Notes: generated by a model from the letters alone, not told the origin. Positions 35,309 through 47,004 are shown, counted from the stretch's first letter. The stretch: DNA of 64,000 nt from Cerioporus squamosus (GCA_022592435.1 JABYQS010000033.1:186001-250000), one strand, 5' to 3'. A program made the numbers and translations.

Positions 35309-37547
35309 TTACAGTCGCGCATCCTTGGGCATCGACCGCATGGCTTGACGAACACCGAGGTCGGCGAGTACGTCCTCGGCACCGCCGAGCAGTGCGTCGA
35401 AGGTGACCGTGCGGTGGTACTATAGAGGGATATGGATGAGCTGCCCGTTCACGAGCATAGAATACAAGAAACTGGACGTACGTGCTCGACGAAGCGACCC
35501 ATACCCGTCTGCGTGATACCACGACCACCAAAGATCTGGACAGCATCCGCCGCGGTGAGCTGGGCACACCGCGTGCTGTAGGACTTCAAGAACGCGATCT
35601 GTCCCGCCAGCTTGCTCGCCTGCTCCTTGTACGACTATTCGCGAACCATCAACAACTGCACCAGCAGAAGGGAAAGACGACGGCACGCACCATGTTGCAC
35701 ATCTGGTAAGTGATATTCTCCAGCCAGTTCTGCACGCTCTCCGTCCGCGAGATCATCGCCGCGAGCTTGCTCCGGATGACGGCGAGCGAGTGCAGCGGCT
35801 TACCGAACGCCTTCCGCTGGTTCACCCACTTCAAGCACTCCTCCACGATTGCGCGCTGGCTGCGCGCGGAGACGCAGCACATCACCCACCGCTCGTGGTT
35901 GAAGTTGCTGAGCATGACGAAGATGCCCCCGCCCTCCTCGCCAAGCGTGTTCTCTACAGGCACCTTGACCTTGTCGAAGGTGATGTATGCGGTGCCGGCC
36001 GCTGACGAGTAGGATGTCTTGATCGGCTTGGTTGAGACACCCTCGCCCCGCTCTACGAGGATGACAGTGAAGCCATCCTCCGTCCTGCACCCAACGGTGA
36101 AGCTGCCAGCTAGTCAGCACCTGGTCTCGTAACGGTTCAGCACGATAATGGGACTCACTAATCGGCGAACCTGGATAATGATTGTCAGTTCAACATGTCC
36201 TGGAAGACCACCTGTTAGGCACACTCACGTTCCGTTCGTGATCCACTTCTTCGTACCGGAAATGATCCAGTGCTTGCCATCTTCCGTCTTCGTCGCCGTT
36301 GTCTGTAGGCCGAAGACGTCGCTCCCCGCGTACGCCTCAGACACCGCCAGACAGATAAACTTCTTCGCGCTCAGGACCTCAGGGACGACCTTCGCCTTCA
36401 GCTCCGGTGACCCGAAGTTGAGCACCGGGGGCAAGCCAATTACGCATCCGGCCTGAAGACCGTCCCCGTACCCACGCGCACCGCAACGTGCAACCTCTTG
36501 CGAGATGATAAGCTCGTGGAAGTAGTCAAACTGCAGCAGGGAAGCGTTCTCAGTGCGGTCGCGTGCGCGTTTGGCGTCGGCGGACGTACCTCCTCAGGAG
36601 TGACGATGCCGCCCATAAGCGTAAGACCCTTCAGATGCTTGCCAGGGCCCATGCGCATAGCATGAATGTTGACCTCCCTATCGGACCGACCATCAATGGA
36701 ACATCGTCGTCAAGTAAGTGGGGCTGGACTTACGCCATCTTGTCGAGGACACTCTGGGAAGGGCGCTTGCCATCCAGCTCACGCTCCTGGGCATCGGGGT
36801 AAATGTGCTCATCGACAAACTCGCGGATTGCCTTCTGCAGCTTCCGGTGACTCTGTCCCACACATTTCTGGTTATGGACATACTCCAGCTGAAAGAGACG
36901 TGAACAGATGACGCACCTCCTTGTAGTACGGACTGTGGTAGCCCTTCGCAAGCCAGGACGGCTCCGCGTAGGGCACCTGGCTGATCTCCCCGGGCATCCG
37001 CCCGCCTTTGACCTGCGGCTCCTCGCTTTCGATCACGCCAATTTGCAGCCGCGCGTACTGCGGTCGCTCGAGGACCTCGTGACGGTGCAGGCCGTAGAAC
37101 GCCTCAGTTGCGTCCTCGCCGGCTGTGTACGTGCGCAGAAAATTAGTCAGAGCTGTTCCGAGTGACGCGCGCGAGCGACACAGAGGGGCGGCGAGAGCGA
37201 AGAGTAGATAGGGGACAAAGGTAGAGCCGCAGAGCGGGAGGGAAGGGGAGGAGAGAGATAAGCTACTCACGGATGCCCTCGTCCATAAAGACGGAGATGC
37301 CTCCGGGATGGAGGTTGCGGAAGCGTGTCACATCGTACACCTTCGAGTCGATGATAATCCACTATAACCCTCATGAGCGTCGCGTCAACAAGGGCGCGCA
37401 GAGAGACGTACCAGGCTGTCCTCCGTGTTGTGCTGTTGGACACTCCAGACATGAGACTCGCATACAGGAATGCGCAGAACGCGGCAGGAAGCGACGTACC
37501 TTCGCGACCTCCTCGCGGGTGAACTTCCTGAGCTCCTTGGTCGCCAT
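35309..37547 (-). CDS. Cytochrome b5 - acyl-CoA dehydrogenase fusion
   Basis: A flavoenzyme that oxidises acyl-CoA at the alpha-beta bond, carrying an N-terminal cytochrome b5 domain that can pass electrons through haem. The b5 domain (about residues 1-85) starts MATKELRKFTREEVAK and has the haem ligand motif LHPGG and a second His in FYGLHRHE. The dehydrogenase follows: RKLQKAIREFVDEHIYPDAQ, then LIISQEVARCGARGYGDGL, AVSEAYAGSDVFGLQTTA and KHWIISGTKKWITNG. The core continues with SNFNHERWVMCCVSARSQR, RKAFGKPLHSLAVIRSKLA, the FAD/tetramer region DAVQIFGGRGITQTGMGRFV and a C-terminus ending KDARL. About 540 residues in about eight exons. The second exon uses a GCGAG acceptor to stay in frame (reading SHVWSVQQHNTEDS). 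The end is not a clear PTS1, so location (peroxisome or mitochondrion) is open. Confidence 0.88.
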
Positions 37548-39048
37548 GTTCGCCGTGGGGTGAGGGTAGAAAGTGAACGTGTGCGAGAGGGTGAGCAGGG
37601 GTTTTATGATGGAATTGCACCCGCGACAATCACGTCCGGGAGTGGGGTCGCGGTGTCCGAAGTGATTCCCCGGATCCCCAGAACAACGCGTCTGCCCAGC
37701 GTCAGCGGACCCGCAACGAGCGCTCTGTCACCGTCCCCCGCATGTGAATACGTACTCCTCGGCCACGTGAAAACACCCGTCGCGACAACCAATCAGCTGC
37801 CGCGCTACAGTAACGGACACTCGACGACTCGAATGCCTTGAGCCCGCCTTGAGGCACTTTGGCCGGCGGAAGCTGTCTCTGAGTCTGTATCGCACGGCGA
37901 CCACCAAGAGAAGAGAGCAGAACACACATATGCAGAGTGCAGAAAGAAGATGTCAATTGCAATGAGACTAAACGTTAAAGATTTAAATCCACCCGGAGGC
38001 GCGTCCAATATCTTACGCAGCGTCGCGGGCGGAGGTGTGCACAGGGTAGTACGAGTAGAATGCGTTAATGGGGTGGTGCAGAGTCTGCTGCAGGCGTAGA
38101 AGTAGAAGTAGCGCGAGGAGTGACAAGATGCGAATGGGGGGAGGAGGAAATGAACAATACGGATAGTAATAACACAAGGGATGCTAGTGCTGCGAGAGGG
38201 TGGTCTCGACCGACAGCGCGAAGAATAAACGAGCGCAGGCGCAGTCCGTGTCGAGGATGCAAAGACAAATCGAAAGCGAGAGCGAGAATCGAGGGATAAG
38301 AGAAGGAGGACGAAACCGAAGATGCCGGGCTGAATATAACTTATGATACAACTAAGAGGAGAGATGCGTGGTGGAAATCGAGGCAACTGACAGGCGAGAG
38401 GCATAGTGGACAAAGCGAGTCATAAGTACGTGTGCCGTATGCGTGCATACGTAGTCCCGGGACAAAACGAGCGTGTAGGGCGAGACGAGTATCGAGTACT
38501 CTCTGTTTGGGTTCATACGCCCACACGCGCTTGCGCTCACGGCGAGACGGTCGTGGGTGGCTCGTGACAAAACGAGAGGGGGAGAAAATTTGCGAGACGA
38601 GACGAGTAGCCACACGACATAACTGCACCGGGCGTAAGGCGCGTGTTCGTCATGGCTGAGACGTGTTGTAGTGCTGGTGCTGGAGGGATCGAACCGAGAG
38701 CGGAGGAGAGCAGCTGAATGACGAACATAACGATGACATGCCAAGTGACGGACAGGACGTGTGGATGGCGATGATAGGTGATAATAATCAAACACTTGTG
38801 GGTGATGATGAGATGCTGACGAGGCGAATGAAATGATGAATGGGAGATGGGACCAGAAATCGAGCTAGATCATGACGAGGGCGTAGCGTGCAGGGGAATA
38901 GTAGGCATGGACATGGACGGGACACAGGCGATTACGACCACAGGATGGGCGGAGTTATTGATGCGCAGAGGCGAGGAGCGGCGGGGGCATACATCATGGG
39001 CATATCCTGCATACGAGTCCATGGAGGGCAAGGAGAGAGAATGCGAGC
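37548..39048. other. 1.5-kb intergenic region, strand-asymmetric
   Basis: Between the start of the acyl-CoA dehydrogenase gene and the 3' end of the cyclin gene. From about 38000 to 39050 the plus strand is markedly purine-rich (GA-rich) and the minus strand pyrimidine-rich. Minus-strand ORFs (one of 202 codons) are Ser/Arg/Pro low-complexity and lack motifs. It may contain a long 3' untranslated region or a non-coding transcript. No protein gene supported. Confidence 0.35.
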
Positions 39049-41406
39049 CTAACACTCGACGTTCATCTCCTCGGCCAGGGTCTCGTGCAGATGCAGCTGG
39101 GCCCACTCGATCGCATACAGCGACGCCTTCAGGAACTTCTTGGTCGCATACTTCTTGCAGACGTGCTGCTCAGAGAAACCCTCTTCGGTGAGCTTTTCAA
39201 TGAGCAGCTTGTGGCCGGGCTGCAGGTGCTCCTCGGTGAAGCCGGAGTAGTAGACAAACGCCTCGTTCTGCATAAGGAAGGGCGTCAGTTCCAGCTCAAC
39301 ATCACAGCACGTGCCGTTCATAGAAACACTCGAACGAAAACGGCACACAAAAGCTTGATGGGGCGTGGCCACCTCATTGTGCGCAGTATATATAACGGTG
39401 ACGAATCCTGAAAGACACTCACCCAGTCTCCTCCCAGCATCTTCCTCGCCGTATACATGCCAACCGCCGCGATAAGACTCGGCTTGACGCGCAGGAAGCG
39501 GTGGTCCAGGAGCGTCACTTCGGTGAGGAACTTGCTCAGTGTTCGCGTCTGGAGGTCGTAGTCGTCCGCTTTGCTGATCTTGCGCATCCAGCTGTAGGGC
39601 GAGCAGTAGTGGCTGACCTTGAAGTCGAGCGTCTGGAGCATAATGCGTTCGCCCTTGAGGATCTCCTCTTTGGAGTAGCCGCGCTCCGTCATGAAGACGA
39701 ACTCTTCTACGGACGGGGCGAGAATCTCCTCGTACTTCGCGGCGATGAACATGGCGGTGACGCCAACAAGCTGCAGCTTCAGTAACGAGACGACGCGTTT
39801 TGACAAGAAGCGGTCGACTATGTTGACAGCGATCCAGAGCGTCTCAGGAAGCATGTGGTAGCGCAGGTGCACCTGGAGGAGCCAGTCGACCAAGGTTTGT
39901 CGCATCTGCCAGTTGATCTCGCTCTGACCGTCCATGTATTCTGCGCTAGGCATAACCTCCTCCTGAAGTGAAGATCAGCGGAGCATGGGAGACAAAGCCT
40001 TCGCGAGACGCACCTCGAGCTCCTGCATGTACTCAAAGATGTCTTCAGCGTACTCCGAGACCATCGTCGTGTCAAACTCGTCGACCTCATCGTGGAAGTG
40101 CTCCTTGATGTCGTCAAACTCGCGTCTGTAGCGCTGCGCCCGCACTGTCGAGACCTCGGGCCATACCCGCTGGCGCTTGGCGACGGGTTCTTCATCGTCT
40201 ATCTCCTCTTGTTGCAGTTCCTCTTCTCGATCGCTCAACTCGGTGAGCTCGGCCTCGTCCACGGCGTACTGCTCGACGACATCGGATACGGCGTGGTCCT
40301 CGACTTCCATGTCATCGTCGTCAACGAGAACATTGGAATCAGCGACGGTGGCGGGCGGGTCTTGAGGAACGGGGATGCGACGCGATGAAGGAAGGGGAAC
40401 CTGTGGTCGGTAGACGCGCCCAGAGGAAACGCGTGCTTGTACTTGCACAGTCGTTATGGGAGCCTTGCCGGGACCGAGAGGAACTCGCTGGGGACCAGTT
40501 GCCGCAGCGAGAGAGGCAGAGCGACTGCGTTTGAGACCTGTCTCGACGGTCTCTTTCTCCTTACCGGAGAGTTTCCCGTTAACATCCTAACAGGGACGCA
40601 GCGCAGTGAGCACAGATGTTCAACTCGTTCGAAGTCCTGGATGATAGATGATGGATTCTCAATTCAAGGCCTGGCGCACCAACGACCATGTCCCAGGGCC
40701 ATTAGCTGTTATTAGGAGGCTGGCACGTCGAACGTGGAACAACAACGTTTTGGCGTCGCAGCCACGTGAATCGTCCCCTCGACGATCCAAGTGAGGTACG
40801 TCCGATGCTCCGATCATAGAACGATAGTCCGAGCTAAGCGTTGCAGATACTCCGCACTGGAGAGGAGTCCATGACGAAAGTGGCGAACGTCGCGATCACG
40901 CGTTGAGAAGCCCTCTGCGCGCTGGGCGCGACAGACGCCCAGGACGCGACCTCCAGCCACAGTGGGCGGCTGACGGCGTTCGTTGGCGAAGGGTCGGGAT
41001 ACGACCCTGCCAGCTCATCGCAACAGAGATCCGGCAGCAGCATCTCATGCAACTGTGGAGGTGGAGAAAGGGGGGCGGAAACGAAGAGGGTGCACTAGGT
41101 GACATCGGGTAGACGACGAACCTTGGTGCGGTTAACGGCAGTGGTCGTCACTTCTGTGAGGACGGGGCGTTGGACGCCGTTCTTGATGACGTTCTTGACA
41201 GCTTGACCTGCAGGAATGCGGGATCCTCCTGCGACGCTGGAAGCCTGGCGGACATGTCTGCTCATTGCGTTTTCGTCGGCATTTCTGGGACGTTGGGGGC
41301 CGGTTCGGTTTCGCATAGGAAGCTATTCGAGCCATGTCAGTCAAGGGGGTACTCGGGGGTCAAGCGGGGAGAGCGTCGAGATACTTACACGCAGGTTGGT
41401 GGCCAT
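39049..41406 (-). CDS. B-type (mitotic) cyclin
   Basis: The regulatory subunit of Cdk1 for entry into mitosis. Exon 1 (ending 41406) encodes MATNLR. Exon 2 gives PMRNRTGPQRPRNADENAM and QRPVLTEVTT, a destruction-box-like RxxL sequence for APC/C degradation. After an unusually long 535-nt intron (40587-41121), the acidic region includes DDDDMEVEDHAV and EPVAKRQRVWPEV. The cyclin box starts EVMPSAEYMDGQSEINWQMR and has the signature MRQTLVDWLLQVHLRYHM, AMFIAAKYEEI and FKVSHYCSPYSWMRKISKAD. The second cyclin fold holds LRVKPSLIAAVGMYTARKML and ends with YAIEWAQLHLHETLAEEMNV. About 490 residues, no breaks seen. The long intron may hide a small exon. Confidence 0.88.
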
Positions 41407-42745
41407 CTCGTGGTGAACAAGTTATATCTACTAGTTGTAAAGTGTTGCGAAGAGTCGGGGTGACAGCGAGGAGAGTGTCGGGGCAAATGTCGAAACGAAG
41501 AGGGAAATGTCGCAAAGGAAAGACCCCGACGCGCTGTGGTGTGGATGAGGGGAAGGCGGAGACTGTCGGCGGGACAGAGAGTGTCAGCCTGGTTCAAGGC
41601 AAGGACAAGCAGGTTCGTTTCGCGATTTCAACCTAGACGAGGTCGCGTCTCCACGTGATCGCCAAAGCGGGCCAAATAACGCGCCTCAGCGTCTCCTGCG
41701 AGCGCCTTTGTGTTGCCCCACCCAAACAACACGGCGTCTGTCATTGTTGTTCTTCGCGACATTGGACGCGGTTCATCATTCTTTGATGTCCAATCACCCT
41801 AGCATCTTTGTCGATGTTCCCAGAGACGTTCATAGTACGTCTTCACACAACCCGCACGCATTCTCAAGGAACAGCCTGCCGGACGAAACAGGCTACACTC
41901 ATAATGGAGAATATACTCGTTTACGTGACAACAGACTCGAACAGCAAGCAACTCGCCTGGCGCGGCGAAGAGCGGCGGGCATATGCGACTTTCGGGCCAG
42001 AAGCGCGCCACCCATGTCCCAGCTCTCACACGAGGCAGCATGAGGCTCGGCTTCCAACTCCCGAGTGACACCGCGATTCGCGGGATGATGGCGAGACAAC
42101 CGCGCAGCTACTGACCACGGGCGGAGGTTAAAGATCGTGTCTTGAGCAAGCGGGTGGCACAGGGTGGCGTGAAACCCCGGAAGGCGGTGGCGAGGCTGAC
42201 GCTGACAGTCGGATTATTCGTCCCTGATCGTATGGCGGTCATATCTGAGGGCTGACTTGTCAGGACTCAGCTTCAAAGATCCGGAGCAAGAGTAGTGCCA
42301 ACTCACTGCACAGCACCAAGATATAGTACAACCGTGCCCAGTGGTGTGTAGTAGGATCCAGCGCCCCTCGATCGATAGGAGAATGCTAATAGCGATGAAA
42401 TTCCCCAGCTTGCTATCGACGCCGACCAGTAAGCGATCCTCTCGACTACATAGAAGAGCTGTGGGTATCGACATGAGTACTTCTTCATCGATCGGTTCAC
42501 TGGAGACCTACCGAGAACTCGACGGAGACGCCAAGACGCCATGATGTCCGCACAAGATGTTCGCAGCTTGGCTCACCTCCCATGGGTCTCGGGCGTCGAG
42601 CAGCGGTGAGTCGTGACGACCATATGCGAGCGCCAAGCTTCACAGTAGATCCGTACGGCTTCAATGAGAGTTCGCAGTCAGTTACATGCGACGGCCATAT
42701 CGCAAGACTACAGGTGCACTCACAGCTCATGGTTCACAGCACGGA
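41407..42745. other. 1.3-kb upstream region of the cyclin gene
   Basis: No gene assigned. A minus-strand ORF at 42303-42542 has a hydrophobic middle but cannot be extended or spliced into a known family. The remainder looks non-coding. Confidence 0.35.
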
Positions 42746-44002
42746 TTACTGACCGTCACCACTACTCCGGATCTTATCCCATCGCCGCTCCCTTCCTGCG
42801 TTCCTCCAATCTCCGACCTCCTGCGCGACTGCAGGACTCGCGATTCGGACCGGAGCTCCGATCCCTGCCCGACCCACGGTGGATGGAGGTTCGAGTGGTG
42901 CCACAAGACCGCCGCGGTCACTTGAGGGTTCACCTAGTGCCATTCCAGGCTGCCAGCCTTGCTTCAAGAGCAACCGGTGGCCGATGTTGGTGGAAGCCAA
43001 GGGGGCCGGAGGTGGTGGAGGTGCTATGGGCGCAGGGGTGGCCGGCATCGATATCGAAGGAGAGGGAACCCTTGAACATCCAGCGCTCGGTGTCACAGCC
43101 GGGGTATGATCTGGGTGAAGCGCACGTCGTCTTGCGCTCCTGTCGACATATTGCAGGGTCCGTAATTCGGTTGACGACGACGCCGGAACCCTGGACGATA
43201 AGAGGCTACGTTTCAGCGCGGCGAGGGCCTTCTTCGGATTACGGTCTTGCGGTCGTGCCGATTCTGCAGGGTCCGTGCCCAAGATGTTGGCCTTCCGCTT
43301 CTTAGACGTGCCAGAATCGCCGTCCGCGGTAAGGTGAAGAAACAGGGGTATTTCCTGGTCAGCTTGGGGAGAGCAGCCGGGGCAAGGCGTTGTGTCCTCG
43401 TGAACATGGGCGAGGAAGGTCGTACCTCCGATCGTCAGGCGATCAAGGTGGTGTAGCGTCCGGGGCATGCTGGCGACCCTCGGAGCTGAGAGCCGAACCC
43501 CCTTCTCATCCGCACCCTCTGCCGCTATGGCTGAGCTTGTGGCAGAAGGGGCGCTCGCTGACCGAACAAAGGTGCCGTGTTTCGAACCCATGTCGACGAT
43601 GGACCATTGCGCGCGGTCCTGGTCCCAGTAGATAGTTGCGTGCAGCTTGGACACCTCCATCTCCTTCAAACGAATCCTGGGTGTGTCAGAGCCTGCAGGC
43701 GCCATGTCACGGCCGATCTGAATCTCCGGATACCCGTCGAGGAGGGCAACCTTGTGCTGCCTGCGAAGAACGGGACTGCGCTGGACAAGAAGTCGCAGAG
43801 ACGAGGAAGAAGTGGGCAAACCTAGAAGGGCTCGTGACTCTCTAGCAGACGCAAGCTGCTCTGGGGAATCTTCCACGTCTCTGGGCCACTCGATGGATGG
43901 GGAGTAGACGGTGCCAGAGGTGTCTTCATTACGTGCATCTACGGGTCCGTAGGTGGGATTATGTTCGGGACCGAGATTTGAAGCAATTTCCCCATCTTCC
44001 AT
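42746..44002 (-). CDS. FHA + G-patch domain protein (AGGF1-like)
   Basis: FHA domains bind phosphothreonine, and G-patches activate DEAH helicases or bind RNA. The pair occurs in animal AGGF1 and its fungal relatives, suggested to act in RNA processing. A single open exon of 418 residues from the ATG at 44002, the first in-frame ATG below an upstream stop. The FHA domain spans about residues 70-200 with IQIGRD, RIRLKEMEVSKLHATIYWD (the SxxH core), IVDMGSKHGTFV (the GSxNGT-like core) and LDRLTIGGTTFLAHVH. A basic linker (SKKRKANILGTDPAE) follows. The G-patch near 345-390 reads NIGHRLLLKQGWQPGMALGE, then GGLVAPLEP and VGRAGIG. The C-terminus is basic and Trp/Arg-rich. Lack of introns is unusual among its neighbours. 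It faces the XLF gene with 410 bp between starts. Confidence 0.85.
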   Translation of the reverse strand: MEDGEIASNLGPEHNPTYGPVDARNEDTSGTVYSPSIEWPRDVEDSPEQLASARESRALLGLPTSSSSLRLLVQRSPVLRRQHKVALLDGYPEIQIGRDMAPAGSDTPRIRLKEMEVSKLHATIYWDQDRAQWSIVDMGSKHGTFVRSASAPSATSSAIAAEGADEKGVRLSAPRVASMPRTLHHLDRLTIGGTTFLAHVHEDTTPCPGCSPQADQEIPLFLHLTADGDSGTSKKRKANILGTDPAESARPQDRNPKKALAALKRSLLSSRVPASSSTELRTLQYVDRSARRRALHPDHTPAVTPSAGCSRVPSPSISMPATPAPIAPPPPPAPLASTNIGHRLLLKQGWQPGMALGEPSSDRGGLVAPLEPPSTVGRAGIGAPVRIASPAVAQEVGDWRNAGRERRWDKIRSSGDGQ

Positions 44003-44412
44003 GAGTCGTAATGCGTACGAGGTGCACAAAGCGTGTTGTGAGACGTGTCGGATGTGAGGCAGTAAGGTCAGGAAGCGTTGATTGAAAGCCGCGGTGAGGG
44101 CAGGAGGAGAACTCGGAGTGAGAAGACACGAGGCGCCCACGAGGATCTACTACATCTAGATATGGAAGTGACTCTCACGCCTCGGTTGGTTCGCGAGTGC
44201 CCTGTGGTTCGAACTTGCGGGCGTCCGCCGCGTGGCGGTGGCGACAACACTCTCCTCCTCAACCACCGGGCGCAGAGGCCTGTAAGTACACTTGGAACAA
44301 GTAAGAGACATACTCATGAGGCGATAACGAAAGCTGTATAGTAGACTCAAATCAACCGCTCGCAGGGACCCAAACTCAAGACCGGTTCTGATCAGGACAT
44401 CGAACCGCACGC
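44003..44412. other. Divergent promoter, FHA/G-patch and XLF genes
   Basis: Upstream regions of two genes transcribed away from each other. No TATA consensus noticed. A 239-codon minus-strand ORF (44156-44875) crosses it but runs antisense to XLF exons and is not credible. Confidence 0.4.
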
Positions 44413-46492
44413 ATGGAGTATTTGTCCGAAGTGAGTAGCCTGGCTCGGAACTGCCTGAAAAGATGCCTTCCTGATCCCCACGAATCACGCAACTTAGGAC
44501 CACGTGAAGCTCCTTCTCACCAAAGAATGGCTCGTGAAGACGGACAGCGAGTCGTCGACGCCTTACCTCTTGGTTCGTCCTACCCGCACCTATTTCCCCA
44601 TACGCACCACTCACATTCGACGCCACCATCGATGCCAGTAGAAGTTTTATGCATCCACCGTGGATTTGACCTGCTGCGTATTGATCACAGACACGAAGAA
44701 TGCGTGGGGCGAAGGTGAGCCACTCATGTTCTGGTCTGATAAGTAGCAGACTTCCGCGTAATGTGACGAGGGCGGCATGAGGGCTATACCTTCCAGCCCC
44801 GTTAGAGAGGGCGCACATCACAGTCCGGGGCTCCCGACCTTTTGCACTGGACATGAAGTCACCAGCGCAAGCCACTATGATGCGCTTATAGAAGGGGAAA
44901 CCCTTGCCTTCAACCTAATGCGTGAGACCTCATTGGTGCCGTTGAGGGCGGGAAACGTCTCGGATCCTTGCACTACCACCAGAGCTCCATGGGCACACTT
45001 CGAACCGCTCGTCTCTTCCGTGAGGTCGCGCAGGCAGTATATGGCATAGCCCGTCTGAGCTCGCCTTAGCTCCCGGATCGATGGTCTATAGCCCATTTGT
45101 ACCCGCTATCACAACTGTCCTTGTGGTTTCTGAGGAGGGAACGCAACATGCTCACTAAGCACACAGTACTGTCCAGTAATCAAATCGCCAGGAGGTGGCG
45201 TGATTGCAACCCGCAGAAGTCTACCAGCTTCGCGGAAGAAGAGGAAGAGGAAGCATGGAGGATGAAGTGCTTGGAGTTCCTAACGTCAGCCCACTCAATC
45301 GGAGGCTTTACCGAGCTGTCCTTTGAGCTCGGGAAGTCTAACTTCGCGGTATGGAACTATCGCCACGTATCGGAAGTACTGAACTGAGTGGCATTGACCA
45401 GGACTTCGCCTTCACTCTAGGTGGCGACACATTCCGCTGGCGGTGGGAAACGTTCCACCTTGGTCCCAGGATGTCAGCAGACGTCCTGTCCAAGCACCTT
45501 ATACTGCCGCTGATCAGCATGTCACACCTCGCGTTTTCTTCAGCTGATCCCTTGGGCGCGACTTCCGAGACTGACCTGGAGAAGGTACGAGCCAACTGTC
45601 TGTATTCTAGCCGAGATCTCCGCTGAATAGAATGCATGCGTTCCAGTCCGTAGACAAGGTCGGGAGGACAGCTCGCCGCACGTTGGACACGCATGTCAGG
45701 AACGCGCTATCCAAGCCAGTCCTGGCGACGACGCTCCGGCGCATTACCGCTATGTTCAACTTCGTCCCGGACCTCCGTAAGTCTCTCTTTCAATAGCCCC
45801 ATGACGTCTCATACTGAACCCAGATGCAGCCCGGATTGTCGCAGATTCGAAGGTCCCGGATCTTAAACCGCCCTCCCCGCCTACTGCGTCACGAGCGAGA
45901 GCCACCACCCCTCCTGAGCAGGCAGCGCCAGCCCGCAGTTCATCTCCAGAGTGGCCTTCACCAGCTCGCGGATTGCGTGCGGTATGTTGTGGAGCCTATG
46001 CCCCGCTAGGCCCTGTTCTAGAAGCTGATTACCACCGCTCAGGAATCGAAGACTAAGGCTAAACCGGCCAGTCAAGCCAAGCATCCGAGTCGTGTGCCCT
46101 CCAAACCGACGCCTTCGGCTGCTGATGACTCAGTCACTGAAGAGGAACCCGAAGAGAACGACCACGCTGCATCGGCCGGGAAGGGCGAAGCCGTCCCGCA
46201 TAACCGTCGGAGCACGAATTCAAGGGACGGCAGCCCCGTTCGATCAGTTCCTTCAAAGCGAGCCACCCCAGATCAGTCCCCTCCTCCGAAGTCTCGGAGC
46301 AGCCGCAAGGAGCCCTCGCCTCCAGCATCCTCGTCCCCGCCGCCCCCAAAGAAGCTCAAGAAAGCGCAAGTTTTCGACTCCAGTGACGAGGAAGACAGTG
46401 AGGAGGAGCGGAAGAAGAGACTAGCACGGCTGAAAGGAAGCTCTACTCGTGGTGCAAAGCAGCCTGTCAAGCGAGGAGGGCGACGATTCTGA
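44413..46492 (+). CDS. XLF/Nej1-type non-homologous end-joining factor
   Basis: XLF (NHEJ1, Nej1 in yeast) works with Lif1/XRCC4 and DNA ligase IV to bridge broken ends held by Ku. Exon 1 is MEYLSE. The next exons give DHVKLLLTKEWLVKTDSESS and KFYASTVDLTCCVLITDTKN, the XLF head-domain strands. After a 452-nt intron (44715-45166) comes VLSSNQIARRWRDCNPQ, a conserved fungal XLF block. Then DFAFTLGGDTFRWRWETFHLG, MSADVLSKHLILPLISMSHL and the coiled-coil region with RRTLDTHVRNALSKP. The tail of about 200 residues is disordered, Ser/Pro/Lys-rich, and ends KQPVKRGGRRF. A basic cluster with a terminal Phe matches the Ku-binding motif at the XLF C-terminus. About 425 residues, eight exons, all frames clean. 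Confidence 0.82.
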
Positions 46493-47004
46493 GGACCTCC
46501 AGGGTTACGGTTCACACGGCGCCCTCCATGACATGATCGCGGGTTTATCTCCTTCTCCCCACGAGAAGTCCCATGTATCTCACTTATCTGCGTTGGTACC
46601 CTGAGCCAGGAGGCATGTGCCTTGCCGCACGCTTCCCCAGCTGCATCGTGTTTACGTCGTGTTCCGTGTTGTGGACGGCCTTAGTACATGTTAAGGAGAC
46701 AACTAGACGTGCGCTGCCTTCGAATGGTGAGCTTTCGGCCACCGCTTCTGTCCCTTGAACGTTGTCACTTGACTGTAGGAGTTAACTGTGCAATGTCCGC
46801 AAGTCACCTTCAAGGTCCTTTTGGCGGACTTGCGGCTCGTGTTGCATGGCGCAGCTGAAAGAACGTGCAGTTGGGTGTCGCGAAGGGTGTGGTATTGGTA
46901 TCTACTATTCGAGCGTAGTATGCGTGACGATGGAGAGCAATAATACAGCAAGGAGGCATACACAGCATGGTGAAGGGGGCGAGGCGAGTGAGGGGATATC
47001 ACGG
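46493..47004. other. Intergenic, possible small exon only
   Basis: A minus-strand ORF at 46703-47008 encodes a basic segment with TCGHC and TTFKGQKRWPK. The Cys pair and Lys-rich context hint at an exon, perhaps of the next gene, but it cannot be joined with confidence. Confidence 0.3.

Noticed and set aside
37430..37510. Apparent frame problem in the cytochrome b5 domain
   Set aside because: Using the upstream GCGAG acceptor gives SHVWSVQQHNTEDS in phase, so the gene is intact.
37805..38413. 202-codon minus-strand ORF in the spacer
   Set aside because: Ser/Arg/Pro/Thr low complexity caused by the pyrimidine-rich strand; no domain or splice continuation.
42303..42542. Short hydrophobic minus-strand ORF
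   Set aside because: One hydrophobic stretch could suggest a membrane protein, but no neighbouring exons or family motif were found.
44195..44240. tRNA-like GGTTCGAAC sequence
   Set aside because: The flanking arms do not pair into a T stem, and no D or anticodon arm is present.
44156..44875. 239-codon minus-strand ORF
   Set aside because: It runs antisense across well-supported XLF exons and shows no motif; composition looks like a chance frame.
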